Below are positions 36,551 to 46,024 of a DNA stretch of 64,000 bases, in pieces. A program made the translations under genes and the position numbers. The notes beneath the pieces are model-generated. The model did no database searches, had not been told where the DNA came from, and saw only the letters and a list, made by a program, of their open reading frames with translations. This DNA is from Pseudomonas benzenivorans (GTDB lineage: Bacteria > Pseudomonadota > Gammaproteobacteria > Pseudomonadales > Pseudomonadaceae): the NCBI RefSeq assembly GCF_024397895.1, contig NZ_CP073346.1:4216001-4280000 (forward strand), written 5' to 3'. Position 1 is the first letter of the stretch. Each line of letters opens with the position of its first letter.

Positions 36551-37077
36551 ACATGAGCAATCTGAGTGACCTGACGCATCCGTTCGCCGCGCAGCTGGAA
36601 AGCTCCGCATTGACCCAGCGCTGGCGTGCCCTGGCGGCGCGCGAGCGCCTGGCCCTTGGGGCGCTGGCGCTGTTCCTGCTGCTGGTGCTGCTCTATCTGC
36701 TGCTCTGGCAGCCGGTCCAGCAGAGGCTGGCGGCGGCCCGCACAGGCTACGAGCAGCAGCGCGCCTTGCATGCCTACCTGCAAGCCCAGGCGCCGCTGGC
36801 CCGCAGTCTGGCCAGTACACCACAAGCTAGCCTCGATCCGGCGCGGTTGCAGGGGGTGGTCACCGCCAGTGCGGCCGAGCAGGGGTTGACCGTTGAACGC
36901 CTGGACAGCGAGGGGGACGGTTCGCTGGAGGTCAGCCTGCAGGCGGCCCCCTTTGCCCAGCTGCTGCGCTGGTTCGTGGTGCTGGAGCGCCAGGGGGTGC
37001 GGATTGCCGAGGCCGGCCTGGATCGCAGCGAGGACAATCGGGTGGCGGCGCGCCTGACCCTGCGGGTGGCGTTTTGA
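36547..37077 (+). CDS. xcpZ: Type II secretion protein GspM/XcpZ
   Basis: 176 residues. Short cytoplasmic start, one membrane helix (about 37-57, LALGALALFLLLVLLYLLLW), then coiled segment and periplasmic ferredoxin-like domain. It binds and stabilises GspL. Last gene of the xcp operon; no intrinsic terminator is visible before the tRNA promoter, so readthrough into the tRNA cluster is conceivable. No gspN follows. Confidence 0.93.
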   Translation: MNMSNLSDLTHPFAAQLESSALTQRWRALAARERLALGALALFLLLVLLYLLLWQPVQQRLAAARTGYEQQRALHAYLQAQAPLARSLASTPQASLDPARLQGVVTASAAEQGLTVERLDSEGDGSLEVSLQAAPFAQLLRWFVVLERQGVRIAEAGLDRSEDNRVAARLTLRVAF

Positions 37078-37152
37078 GTCGCTCGCTGGCCTGTTGCAGT
37101 CCGGGATGGCACGGCGCTTTTCTCTTTCGTGATAAAAACTTCAAACAGGGCC

Positions 37153-37181
37153 TTGACTTAGCTCTGCCCCTTGCGTAAATT
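37153..37181 (+). promoter_or_regulatory. tRNA operon promoter
   Basis: TTGACT (37153-37158) and TAAATT (37176-37181) with a 17-base spacer, 20 bases before tRNA-Val. The GC-rich stretch just after the -10 (TCGCGCC) resembles the stringent-control discriminator of stable RNA promoters. Confidence 0.78.
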
Positions 37182-37200
37182 TCGCGCCTCGCAACGAGAT

Positions 37201-37276
37201 GGGTGATTAGCTCAGCTGGGAGAGCATCTGCCTTACAAGCAGAGGGTCGGCGGTTCGATCCCGTCATCACCCACCA
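37201..37276 (+). tRNA. tRNA-Val (anticodon UAC)
   Basis: 76 bases with CCA encoded. Acceptor GGGTGAT pairs with ATCACCC, and the anticodon loop CTTACAA has TAC at 37234-37236. D and T arms (GGTTCGATCC) are normal. First of three co-transcribed tRNAs. Confidence 0.97.
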
Positions 37277-37312
37277 CTTTTTGTGAATTCGGGCGTCAAG
37301 CCCGGCCGACGC

Positions 37313-37389
37313 GCAGCGGTAGTTCAGTCGGTTAGAATACCGGCCTGTCACGCCGGGGGTCGCGGGTTCGAGTCCCGTCCGCTGCGCCA
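37313..37389 (+). tRNA. tRNA-Asp (anticodon GUC), copy 1
   Basis: 77 bases with CCA encoded. Acceptor GCAGCGG pairs with CCGCTGC, and the anticodon GTC is at 37347-37349. Identical to copy 2. Confidence 0.97.
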
Positions 37390-37490
37390 TATTTTCCATA
37401 TCGGGCTTGCCCGGTGTGAGGCAGGAATAGCCGAAAGGTTGCTCCTTCCAGACGAAGCAAGAGTTCCACGGACGAAAGTCCAACCGACGC

Positions 37491-37567
37491 GCAGCGGTAG
37501 TTCAGTCGGTTAGAATACCGGCCTGTCACGCCGGGGGTCGCGGGTTCGAGTCCCGTCCGCTGCGCCA
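37491..37567 (+). tRNA. tRNA-Asp (anticodon GUC), copy 2
   Basis: 77 bases with CCA encoded, identical to copy 1; anticodon GTC at 37525-37527. Followed 6 bases later by the operon terminator. Confidence 0.97.
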
Positions 37568-37573
37568 TATACG

Positions 37574-37606
37574 AAACCCTCAGGTAGCGATACCTGAGGG
37601 TTTTTT
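37574..37606 (+). terminator. Intrinsic terminator of the tRNA operon
   Basis: AAACCCTCAGGTA (37574-37586) and TACCTGAGGGTTT (37591-37603) form a perfect 13-bp stem with loop GCGA and a six-T tail. Confidence 0.95.
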
Positions 37607-37717
37607 ATTGCCTGCGCAAAGCTGTCATCAGTCGGTCATGAGCCCTTTGTAGGCTGACCCGGCGCGTCCTGGTTCATCCTGTGCGGTCGCGCTCTGCCAG
37701 TCAGTGAGGATCGTGCG

Positions 37718-37804
37718 ATGGAAGACTACCAGGAAGAACTGCTCGAGCTGCGTGCCTACGAGCTGGACGCCGAAGAGTTCGCGGAAGACGCCGCCGAATT
37801 GTGA
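37718..37804 (+). CDS. Putative 28-residue acidic small protein
   Basis: ORF starting MEDYQEELLELRAYEL and ending EDAAEL, with GAGGA 8 bases before the ATG. It is very acidic (11 Glu/Asp of 28) and predicted to be one helix, with leucines spaced for an amphipathic face. It ends 25 bases before the convergent AraC gene. I do not recognise the family. The good Shine-Dalgarno and protein-like composition favour a real gene; the shortness is the doubt. Confidence 0.5.
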   Translation: MEDYQEELLELRAYELDAEEFAEDAAEL

Positions 37805-37829
37805 GGTCGCCTTGGTCGCGTCGCTGGGG

Positions 37830-38873
37830 TCAGGCGCCCCGGCGGTGGGCGCGGCGGAACTCGCCGGGCGTCTGCTGGTTCCAGCGTTTGAAGGCCCGCT
37901 GGAAGGCCTCCGCTGAGGCGAAGCCGAGCAGGTAGGCAATCTCGCCGAAGGCCAGTTCGGTGTCACGGATATAGGTCATGGCCAGGTCGCGACGGGTTTC
38001 GTTGAGGATGGCGCGAAACTGCGTGCCTTCCTCGGCCAGCCGGCGCCTCAGGGTCCAGCTGGGCATCTGCAGGCGGACGGCGATTTCCTGCAGATCGGGC
38101 TCGCGTCCATGCAGCAGCGGTCCCAGCATCTGGGTGATACGTTCGCGCAGGCTGCGGGTACGGGTCAGTTGCTCCAGTTCTCTCTCGCAAATTTCCACCA
38201 GGTGGCGCCAGGTGCTTGGGCAATGCTCGGGGTTCTGCAGGTTGAGCGTGGCCTGGCCCAGGCGCAGCTGGTTGTGTTCGGCGCCGAACTGCACCGGCGC
38301 TCCGAACCATTCGGCATGCTGCTCGCTGTAGTCGGGTGGCGGGAACTCGATCTGCACCTTCTCCACGGGTAGCGGCCGTCTGGCCAGATCGCCAAGCTGC
38401 TGCGTCCAGCTGGCCAGCACCGAATCGACCACGAAACGGTTGTAGGCGTTGTACGGGCTGATCGAGTAGAAGCGCAGCCAGGCGCCCTGGGGATCTTCGT
38501 GCAGGCTGGACTGGCCGCGGTAGTTGGAGGCGTACAGCGGCTCGAAGCGAATCAGGGTGCGTGCCGCTTCGCGCACGGTGGGCGCCTGGGCGGCGGTGAC
38601 GCCGGCCAGGCCGGCCTGGCTCATGCGGCTCATGCGGCCCATGCGCAGGCCCAGGCCGGGGTCCCCGGTCAGCTGAATTGCCGCGTGACCCAGGCGCATG
38701 TAGCGCGGAATGGACAGCCGCGCCCTGGGGGCGGCGAGGCGCGCGGCATCCAGTCCGTAATTTTCGAGGAGGGTTCTGGCGTCGTGGCCGTGCTCGCGTA
38801 CGGCGGCGGCCAGGCTGTGGACGAAGCCGACGGAGAGGTCGCCGAGCCTGACCCGGGGCGTTGATGTGCTCAT
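37830..38873 (-). CDS. AraC-family transcriptional regulator divergent from fadH
   Basis: 347 residues. N-terminal Arabinose_bd-type domain (OruR/GliR-like group, about 20-210) and a C-terminal double helix-turn-helix (about 245-340) with LQMPSWTLRRRLAEEGTQFR and the typical FAEAFQRAFKRWNQQTPGEF-like end, here ASAEAFQRAFKRWNQQTPGE. I start at ATG 38873, with GGAG 8 bases upstream. It faces fadH across a 222-base gap with a 14-bp palindrome, so it may control unsaturated fatty acid use. The effector is unknown. Confidence 0.9.
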   Translation of the reverse strand: MSTSTPRVRLGDLSVGFVHSLAAAVREHGHDARTLLENYGLDAARLAAPRARLSIPRYMRLGHAAIQLTGDPGLGLRMGRMSRMSQAGLAGVTAAQAPTVREAARTLIRFEPLYASNYRGQSSLHEDPQGAWLRFYSISPYNAYNRFVVDSVLASWTQQLGDLARRPLPVEKVQIEFPPPDYSEQHAEWFGAPVQFGAEHNQLRLGQATLNLQNPEHCPSTWRHLVEICERELEQLTRTRSLRERITQMLGPLLHGREPDLQEIAVRLQMPSWTLRRRLAEEGTQFRAILNETRRDLAMTYIRDTELAFGEIAYLLGFASAEAFQRAFKRWNQQTPGEFRRAHRRGA

Positions 38874-38970
38874 GCGGGGCTCCAAACCATTGTGGTGGCT
38901 GCTCGGAAAACGCGTGTCGAAGGCAGGCCTGATCGAAGGGATTTCCCGGAGTGCAGTGTTAGTTTAGATC

Positions 38971-38984
38971 ATTAACATGTTAAT
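38971..38984. promoter_or_regulatory. Perfect palindrome ATTAACATGTTAAT, candidate operator
   Basis: 14-bp perfect inverted repeat in an AT-rich island in the middle of the araC/fadH divergent region. CATTAACATG is followed by a related GTCATTGATGTG 20 bases on, giving a possible direct repeat as AraC proteins often bind. Confidence 0.5.
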
Positions 38985-38996
38985 TAGGGTCATTGA

Positions 38997-41129
<2,133 letters not shown>

Positions 41130-41135
41130 CTCGAC

Positions 41136-41171
41136 GCTGCCTCGCCGGGACACTGTCGCCGGCGAGGCAGC
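41136..41171 (+). terminator. Terminator-like hairpin after fadH
   Basis: GCTGCCTCGCCGG (41136-41148) and CCGGCGAGGCAGC (41159-41171) form a perfect 13-bp stem with a 10-nt loop 6 bases after the stop. There is no T-run directly after it (first at 41184), so it may work as a 3'-end stabiliser or with Rho. Confidence 0.6.
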
Positions 41172-41288
41172 TGTATGCAGTCCCTTTTCGGTGGGTTTCC
41201 CGAGCCCGCCGTACCAAGTCCGTCACAGTTTCGTCCTGCCGTGGCCCTGTTCACCGCGGGCGGCAGGGCCACTGCCAACCCAGTCACA

Positions 41289-41316
41289 TTGCTGGCTTTG
41301 GGTTTTCCCCTAGACT
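41289..41316 (+). promoter_or_regulatory. Candidate promoter for the coiled-coil gene
   Basis: TTGCTG (41289-41294) and TAGACT (41311-41316) with a 16-base spacer, 102 bases before the start at 41419. Otherwise the 289-base gap after fadH holds only the hairpin above and no gene. Confidence 0.4.
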
Positions 41317-41418
41317 TTCCAGAACAACGGGATAGCCCCTGAATCCAGGGTTTTTCTGGATGGTCAGGAACATTACCCGCTCGAGCGGATCCCACCTTGT
41401 TTGGCTAGAGGGAAACCG

Positions 41419-42789
41419 ATGAGCATGCAGAAAAGACCGCAGATGGTTGAGGCCGTGATGTTCTTCAGGGAGCGTGGCGGTATCTGCAAGCAAATGCTCT
41501 TTCCCGAGTTCGAGGCCCTGCTCGACGGTGTGGTCAACATGCCGGAGTTTGCCGATCAGCAGCTCCGCGTCGCCTATGTGCTGATCAATCCGCGCCTGTT
41601 GATCAAGGCCGCTGTGTTCTTCTACCTGGATTTCGACGAGAAGGGCGCGCCGGATCGGGGCTGGAACATTCCGCTGCAGCATCTCTCCGAGCGCGCCGGC
41701 CGCGGTCCCGATCTGGGTGCCGGGCCGATCCGCCTGGCCTGCCGCAGTCAGTGTCCGGTGTCCTGGCACCAAATGCACCTGTGGGACCCCAGCCTGGCGC
41801 CCGGGCAGAATGACCTGGTGCTGCTGCGCGACGCGGTCAAGCGCAACAGCCTGGGCCTGCTGGTGGAGGACGACACGGCCCAGGCCGTGGCGCCCGAGCG
41901 CCTGCAGATGGCCTCCGAAGACCAGTGGTACGCTTCCGAGAAGGGCAGGGAAGCCACGGCCCAGCTCTCGGAAAAGCTGGACCAGGAACACCGCCTGAAA
42001 ACCGCGCAACTGATCAAGCAACAGCGCCTGCGTATCGCCAGCCTCAGCCAGCAGCGGGAGGAAGAGCTGGCCAAGTTCAAGTTGGCCTGCGAGGAGCAGA
42101 GCAGGAAGTTGCTGGCGCAGATTCACGGCCTGGACAAGAGCCTGCGCCAGCAGCAGGCGCTGAACACCGACCTCAAGGCCCAGCTGGCCGCCCAGGCCGC
42201 CAGCTTCCAGGCCTCCCGCGAGGAAATGACCGAGCAGTTGCGCTCGCTCGAGCATCACGGCCGCACCGAAAGCGATGTGCTGCGCCGCCAGTTCGAGGGC
42301 GAGCTTGAGGCCAAGATCGCCTCGGCGGTGATCGAGTACAAGGAGCAGATCGCCATTCGCAATGTCGAGCTGGCCTATCGCAACGAACAGGAAGGGCAGC
42401 TGCAGCAGGAGCTCGAGCGACTCAGGCAGGAGCGCGACGAGCTGGCCGGCCAGAGCGGCGGGCAGATTCTCGAGCGTCTGGCCAATCTCGGCGTGGTCTT
42501 CGTGGTGTACCATCCGGGCGCCGGCCACCTCACCATCCCGCTGCAGGACATCGCCCGTTACCAGGACAATCCCATGGCCTATGCCGCGGCCAAGTGCTTC
42601 GTCTCCGAGGAGCAATATCGCCAGTGGCTGGCGCACTTCCAGCAGCCGAGCTGCGAGGCGCTGCTGCCCAGTGGTGAGCGCTGCGCCATCCCCATCGATC
42701 GGGTCGACACCCCAAGCCGCTTCACCGTCGGCGATTCCAACTGCTGCGCTCGGCACAAGGCCAGTAGCCGCCTGCGCACGGTCGGTTGA
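41419..42789 (+). CDS. Coiled-coil protein of unknown function with C-terminal Cys cluster
   Basis: 456 residues, cytoplasmic, no signal or membrane segment. About 1-170 is a globular N-terminal domain (MSMQKRPQMVEAVMFFRERG, SQCPVSWHQMHLWDP). About 175-355 is one long coiled coil rich in Gln, Glu and Leu. About 355-410 is a small domain (LANLGVVFVVYHPGAGHLTI), and the end holds four Cys (SCEALLPSGERC, NCCARHK) that may bind zinc. I recall a conserved Pseudomonas hypothetical next to fadH and sometimes a chromosome-partitioning label for it, for which I see no basis. AGAGGGA precedes ATG 41419. Confidence 0.85.
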   Translation: MSMQKRPQMVEAVMFFRERGGICKQMLFPEFEALLDGVVNMPEFADQQLRVAYVLINPRLLIKAAVFFYLDFDEKGAPDRGWNIPLQHLSERAGRGPDLGAGPIRLACRSQCPVSWHQMHLWDPSLAPGQNDLVLLRDAVKRNSLGLLVEDDTAQAVAPERLQMASEDQWYASEKGREATAQLSEKLDQEHRLKTAQLIKQQRLRIASLSQQREEELAKFKLACEEQSRKLLAQIHGLDKSLRQQQALNTDLKAQLAAQAASFQASREEMTEQLRSLEHHGRTESDVLRRQFEGELEAKIASAVIEYKEQIAIRNVELAYRNEQEGQLQQELERLRQERDELAGQSGGQILERLANLGVVFVVYHPGAGHLTIPLQDIARYQDNPMAYAAAKCFVSEEQYRQWLAHFQQPSCEALLPSGERCAIPIDRVDTPSRFTVGDSNCCARHKASSRLRTVG

Positions 42790-42792
42790 CCC

Positions 42793-43809
42793 TTGGCGCT
42801 GACGCTTCCTGCCTGGGCGCCGGGCGCGCCGCTCGAACGGCTGCAGCTGGAGTGGCTGGCGCCGGCCGCTATCGAAGTGGCGGTGCTGCGTCTGGACCGG
42901 ATCGATCCGCTGATCAGCGGCAACAAGTGGTACAAGCTCGCGCCGCACCTGCGCGCCGCCGCGGCTGCTGGCGCCGAGGGGCTGATCAGCCTCGGGGGTG
43001 CGCATTCCAATCATCTGCATGCCCTGGCGGCCGCCGGGCGCCGTTTCGGTTTCCCTACCGTCGGCCTGTTGCGGGGGTTGCAGTGGGACACGCCGACCGT
43101 GCGTGATCTGCTGGCCTTCGGCATGCAACTGCACTGGCTAGGTTATGGCGGCTATCGCGACCGGCATCGCGAGGGTTTCTGGGCCCCCTGGCGCGAGCGC
43201 TATCCGACCCTGCATCCGCTGCCCGAGGGCGGCGGTGGCCTGCCTGGGGCACTGGGCTGCGCTGCGTTGGTGGGCCAGGTCCGCGAGCAGCTCGGCGCGC
43301 TCGGCTGGACGGACTACCACGGCTGGTGGCTGGCGGCTGGCACGGGCACCACCCTGGCGGGGCTGGTGCTCGGCGAGGCGGGCGCCCATCCGGTCTACGG
43401 CGCCATGGCGGTGCCGGCCGATCATGGCGTCGGGCCCCAGGTGCAGGCGATCCTGGGCGAGGCCGGCAGGACGGATCAGGGCTATGTGCTGGTCGATGCC
43501 TGCCGCGGCGGCTTCGCCAAGGTCGATGCGCAGTTGGCCGAGTTCATTCGCACTACTGAGGCGGCCAGCGCTGTGATGCTGGAGCCGCTCTATACCGGCA
43601 AGGCGCTAATGGCGTTGCGCCAGCGGGTTGAGGCCGGTTACTTTGCTCCGGGCACGCGCCTGGTGTTCGTTCATACCGGTGGCTTGCAGGGGCGCAGAGC
43701 GGGCCTGCTCGGGCAGGCCGCTGCGCAGCCCGTGTCCCTGTCGCCGTCGTCGGACGGCGCCATCGAGCCTGAGACCTGGAGCCTGGAATCGCCATGCGTG
43801 AAGCCCTGA
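42793..43809 (+). CDS. PLP enzyme, ACC deaminase/D-cysteine desulfhydrase family
   Basis: 338 residues. The PLP lysine lies in LISGNKWYKLAPHL near residue 48; LGGAHSNHLHALAAAGRRFG is the following family motif and AGTGTTLAGLVLG the phosphate loop. This type II fold family includes ACC deaminase and D-cysteine desulfhydrase; the two cannot be told apart here, and the genuine ACC deaminase signature is not evident. The likely start is TTG 42793, four bases after the upstream stop. The Shine-Dalgarno is weak, so coupling is likely. The 3' end overlaps the next gene by 16 bases. Confidence 0.85.
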   Translation: MALTLPAWAPGAPLERLQLEWLAPAAIEVAVLRLDRIDPLISGNKWYKLAPHLRAAAAAGAEGLISLGGAHSNHLHALAAAGRRFGFPTVGLLRGLQWDTPTVRDLLAFGMQLHWLGYGGYRDRHREGFWAPWRERYPTLHPLPEGGGGLPGALGCAALVGQVREQLGALGWTDYHGWWLAAGTGTTLAGLVLGEAGAHPVYGAMAVPADHGVGPQVQAILGEAGRTDQGYVLVDACRGGFAKVDAQLAEFIRTTEAASAVMLEPLYTGKALMALRQRVEAGYFAPGTRLVFVHTGGLQGRRAGLLGQAAAQPVSLSPSSDGAIEPETWSLESPCVKP

Positions 43810-44903
43810 CCCCGACGCACCTGCGCAGCCTGACACCGCTCAATGTGCTGTCCGAGCAGCAGTGGCGCGAGCTGCGTAAACAGCTGGTGCCGCAGCCTGT
43901 GCTGGCCGGGCAGCTGTTGTTCCGCCGGGGCGATCAGGCGCGCTTGACCTACTTCCTGCTGGCCGGCGAGCTGCTGCTGGAGGACGCCCAAGGTCGGCAG
44001 CAGCGGCTGGTCGCTGGATCCGAGGCCAGCTGCCACCCGTTGTCGCCCAGTTTGCCGCGCTTGCAGGATGCCCGCGCCCTGACCGATGTCAGCGTGCTGG
44101 CGCTCGACAGCGCGACGCTCAACCGCCTGGTGACCTGGCGCCTGGCTTACCAGGACCTGCTGCTCGATCTCGGCCAGCAGTACGACGAGCTGGGATGGCT
44201 GGAGCGGCTGCTGGACAACCCGCTGTTCGCCAAGGTGCCGCCGGCCAATGTGCGGGCCATGCTCGAGCGCCTGCAGAGTATCGAGCTGGCCGCCGGCAGT
44301 ACGGTCCTGCGCGAGGGCGAGGTCGGCGATTGCTGCTATTTCCTCAAGAGTGGCCGCGCCGAGGTGATTCGTGGGGCCGGCACCGACCGCCAGGTGTTGG
44401 CCGAACTGGAGGTCGGCGCCTGTTTCGGTGAGGAGGCGCTGCTGGCCGATCGGCCGCGCAACGCCACGGTGACCGTGGTCGAGGACGCGGTGGTGCTGCG
44501 CCTGGCGCGTCAGGACTTCGTCGCCCTGCTCAAGGCGCCGGTGGTCAATGAAGTCGGCCTCGGCGAAGCCGCCCGGTTGCTGGCGGCCGGCGCGCAGTGG
44601 CTGGATGTCCGGCTGCAGGGCGAGTACGAACGGGCGCACGCCGCCCAGGCCTTGAATATGCCATTGCAGCTGCTGCGCCTGAAGGCGCGCCTGCTGGACA
44701 AGGGGCGTATCTACCTGTGTTATTGCGACAGCGGCAAGCGCAGTGCCAACGCCGTATTCCTGTTGTCGCAGCTTGGCTTCAACGGCTACGCCCTGCGCGA
44801 CGGTCTGGATGCCCTGCCGGCGGTGCAGCGCGACGGCCTGCTGTGCGAGAGCGGGGCCGGTTACCTGGTGCGTTCGGGCGGGCGCACCGAACGCAGTCAC
44901 TGA
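43794..44903 (+). CDS. Double cyclic-nucleotide-binding-domain protein with C-terminal rhodanese
   Basis: 369 residues. Two cNMP-binding-like domains: the first (about 12-125) is degenerate. The second (about 140-255) has the proper motif GACFGEEALLADRPRNATVT, where Glu and Arg would hold the cyclic phosphate. A rhodanese domain follows (about 265-355) with an intact active-site Cys, LCYCDSGKRSANAV. No DNA-binding domain is present, so it is not a Crp-type regulator. A cAMP- or c-di-GMP-controlled sulfurtransferase is an inference. It is the last gene of its operon and convergent with DUF1853. Confidence 0.88.
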   Translation: MREALTPTHLRSLTPLNVLSEQQWRELRKQLVPQPVLAGQLLFRRGDQARLTYFLLAGELLLEDAQGRQQRLVAGSEASCHPLSPSLPRLQDARALTDVSVLALDSATLNRLVTWRLAYQDLLLDLGQQYDELGWLERLLDNPLFAKVPPANVRAMLERLQSIELAAGSTVLREGEVGDCCYFLKSGRAEVIRGAGTDRQVLAELEVGACFGEEALLADRPRNATVTVVEDAVVLRLARQDFVALLKAPVVNEVGLGEAARLLAAGAQWLDVRLQGEYERAHAAQALNMPLQLLRLKARLLDKGRIYLCYCDSGKRSANAVFLLSQLGFNGYALRDGLDALPAVQRDGLLCESGAGYLVRSGGRTERSH

Positions 44904-44915
44904 GCCAGGAATTCT

Positions 44916-44945
44916 CCGGGCGCTCCCGGCCAGGCCAGCGCCCGG
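44916..44945. terminator. Hairpin between the convergent rhodanese and DUF1853 genes
   Basis: CCGGGCGCT (44916-44924) and AGCGCCCGG (44937-44945), a perfect 9-bp stem with a 12-nt loop and no T-run. It may end both convergent transcripts inefficiently. Confidence 0.45.
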
Positions 44946-44960
44946 CGTGAGGCTGGCGCA

Positions 44961-45920
44961 TCAGGTGTCGGCCTGCTCGGGCGGTTGCGCAGGCCATTGG
45001 TCACTGACCAGAAACACCCTTTCGGCTTCCCGCCAGGCACCCTGGCTGCCGGCTTGCAAGCGCACCAGCAGCTGGGCGTTGGTTTCGGGCGGCAGCGCTT
45101 CGAACCAGTCCTGCAGTGTCTCGGTCGACCAGAGTTCGCTCGTCTCGACCCGTGCCGGCGCGAGCCAGGCGGGGCGGGGCAGGGGTTGCCAGCAGCCCTC
45201 GGTGCTTTGCGCGACGAAGCGCGGCCAGTCGCTGCGATGCAACCAGCGGCCTCTCAGGTGCTGCGGGTTGGCACCCAGAGGGGCGCTGCACTGCTGCGGC
45301 CAGGGGTAGAACAGGTAGCCGCCGATCCACAGGGCCGCCTTGGCCTCGGCCAGGTCCAATTCGGCCAGCGCGGCGCGGGCCTCGCCGCGGGCGGACAGGG
45401 GCAGCTGGTGCTGGCTGAGGTGATCGAGCTTGATGTCCAGGCGGTCATGGCTGCCGGGGCCGAGCCACTGGACCGGCAGCTCGCCGCTGCTGCTCTCGGG
45501 GCCGAGATAAAGTTTGACCGCCAGCTCCAGATGGTGCTCGCCTTCATCGTCGCGCAGCAGCAGGTCCAGTTCACCAAGGGTATGGCCGTTCTGGCGGATC
45601 GGCAGGTTGGCGGCGAGCAGTTCGATGCCGGGCGCCGCCTGCAGGGCGAACTGCCACAGGCGTTCGTAGTAGAGGCCCAGGCGGCGTACCGAACTCTGCG
45701 CCAGCCAGTTGGCCAGCGTGCTGCTGTCACGGTCCAGGCGCAGCAACCAGTCGGCGAGGGCGCCGGGCGAGCGCCGCCAGTGGCTGGCGCTGAGCGGGTG
45801 GCGCTGTGGCCAGGGGGTGGTGCTGAGCATCGGCGGCGACAGCAGCACCCAGGCCAGGTCCCGCACCACGGGTTGATGCAGCTGCTGGGGCAGATCGGCA
45901 AGCGAGGCGAAAGGCGTCAT
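44961..45920 (-). CDS. DUF1853 family protein
   Basis: 319 residues, cytoplasmic. Segments VRDLAWVLLSPPMLS, YYERLWQFALQ and ELDLLLRDDEGEHHLELAVKLYL are the family landmarks. The E-x-D...E-x-AVK pattern resembles a PD-(D/E)XK nuclease core, which is an inference. Function is unknown. It is transcribed alone, divergent from nadK. The Shine-Dalgarno is poor. Confidence 0.82.
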   Translation of the reverse strand: MTPFASLADLPQQLHQPVVRDLAWVLLSPPMLSTTPWPQRHPLSASHWRRSPGALADWLLRLDRDSSTLANWLAQSSVRRLGLYYERLWQFALQAAPGIELLAANLPIRQNGHTLGELDLLLRDDEGEHHLELAVKLYLGPESSSGELPVQWLGPGSHDRLDIKLDHLSQHQLPLSARGEARAALAELDLAEAKAALWIGGYLFYPWPQQCSAPLGANPQHLRGRWLHRSDWPRFVAQSTEGCWQPLPRPAWLAPARVETSELWSTETLQDWFEALPPETNAQLLVRLQAGSQGAWREAERVFLVSDQWPAQPPEQADT

Positions 45921-45960
45921 GCTGGGAGCATAACGCCTAATCTTCGCGCCATGTGCGCGT

Positions 45961-45990
45961 TTGCTGCGGTTATCGGCTTTCGCCCATAAT
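45961..45990 (+). promoter_or_regulatory. Promoter for nadK
   Basis: TTGCTG (45961-45966) and CATAAT (45985-45990) with an 18-base spacer, 34 bases before the nadK ATG. Confidence 0.5.
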
Positions 45991-46024
45991 CGGGGCTCTC
46001 TAGATCCTGAGCTGCGGGAGCACC

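Larger units (their letters stand above)
37306..37570 (+). repeat. Direct repeat carrying tRNA-Asp
   Basis: Bases 37306-37392 and 37484-37570 are identical over 87 bases: the tRNA plus 7 bases before it and 3 after. The spacer 37393-37483 is unrelated. It looks like a tandem gene duplication kept identical by gene conversion. Confidence 0.9.

Noticed and set aside
37390..37490. A fourth tRNA or small RNA between the two tRNA-Asp genes
   Set aside because: No cloverleaf or anticodon arm can be drawn; it reads as spacer.
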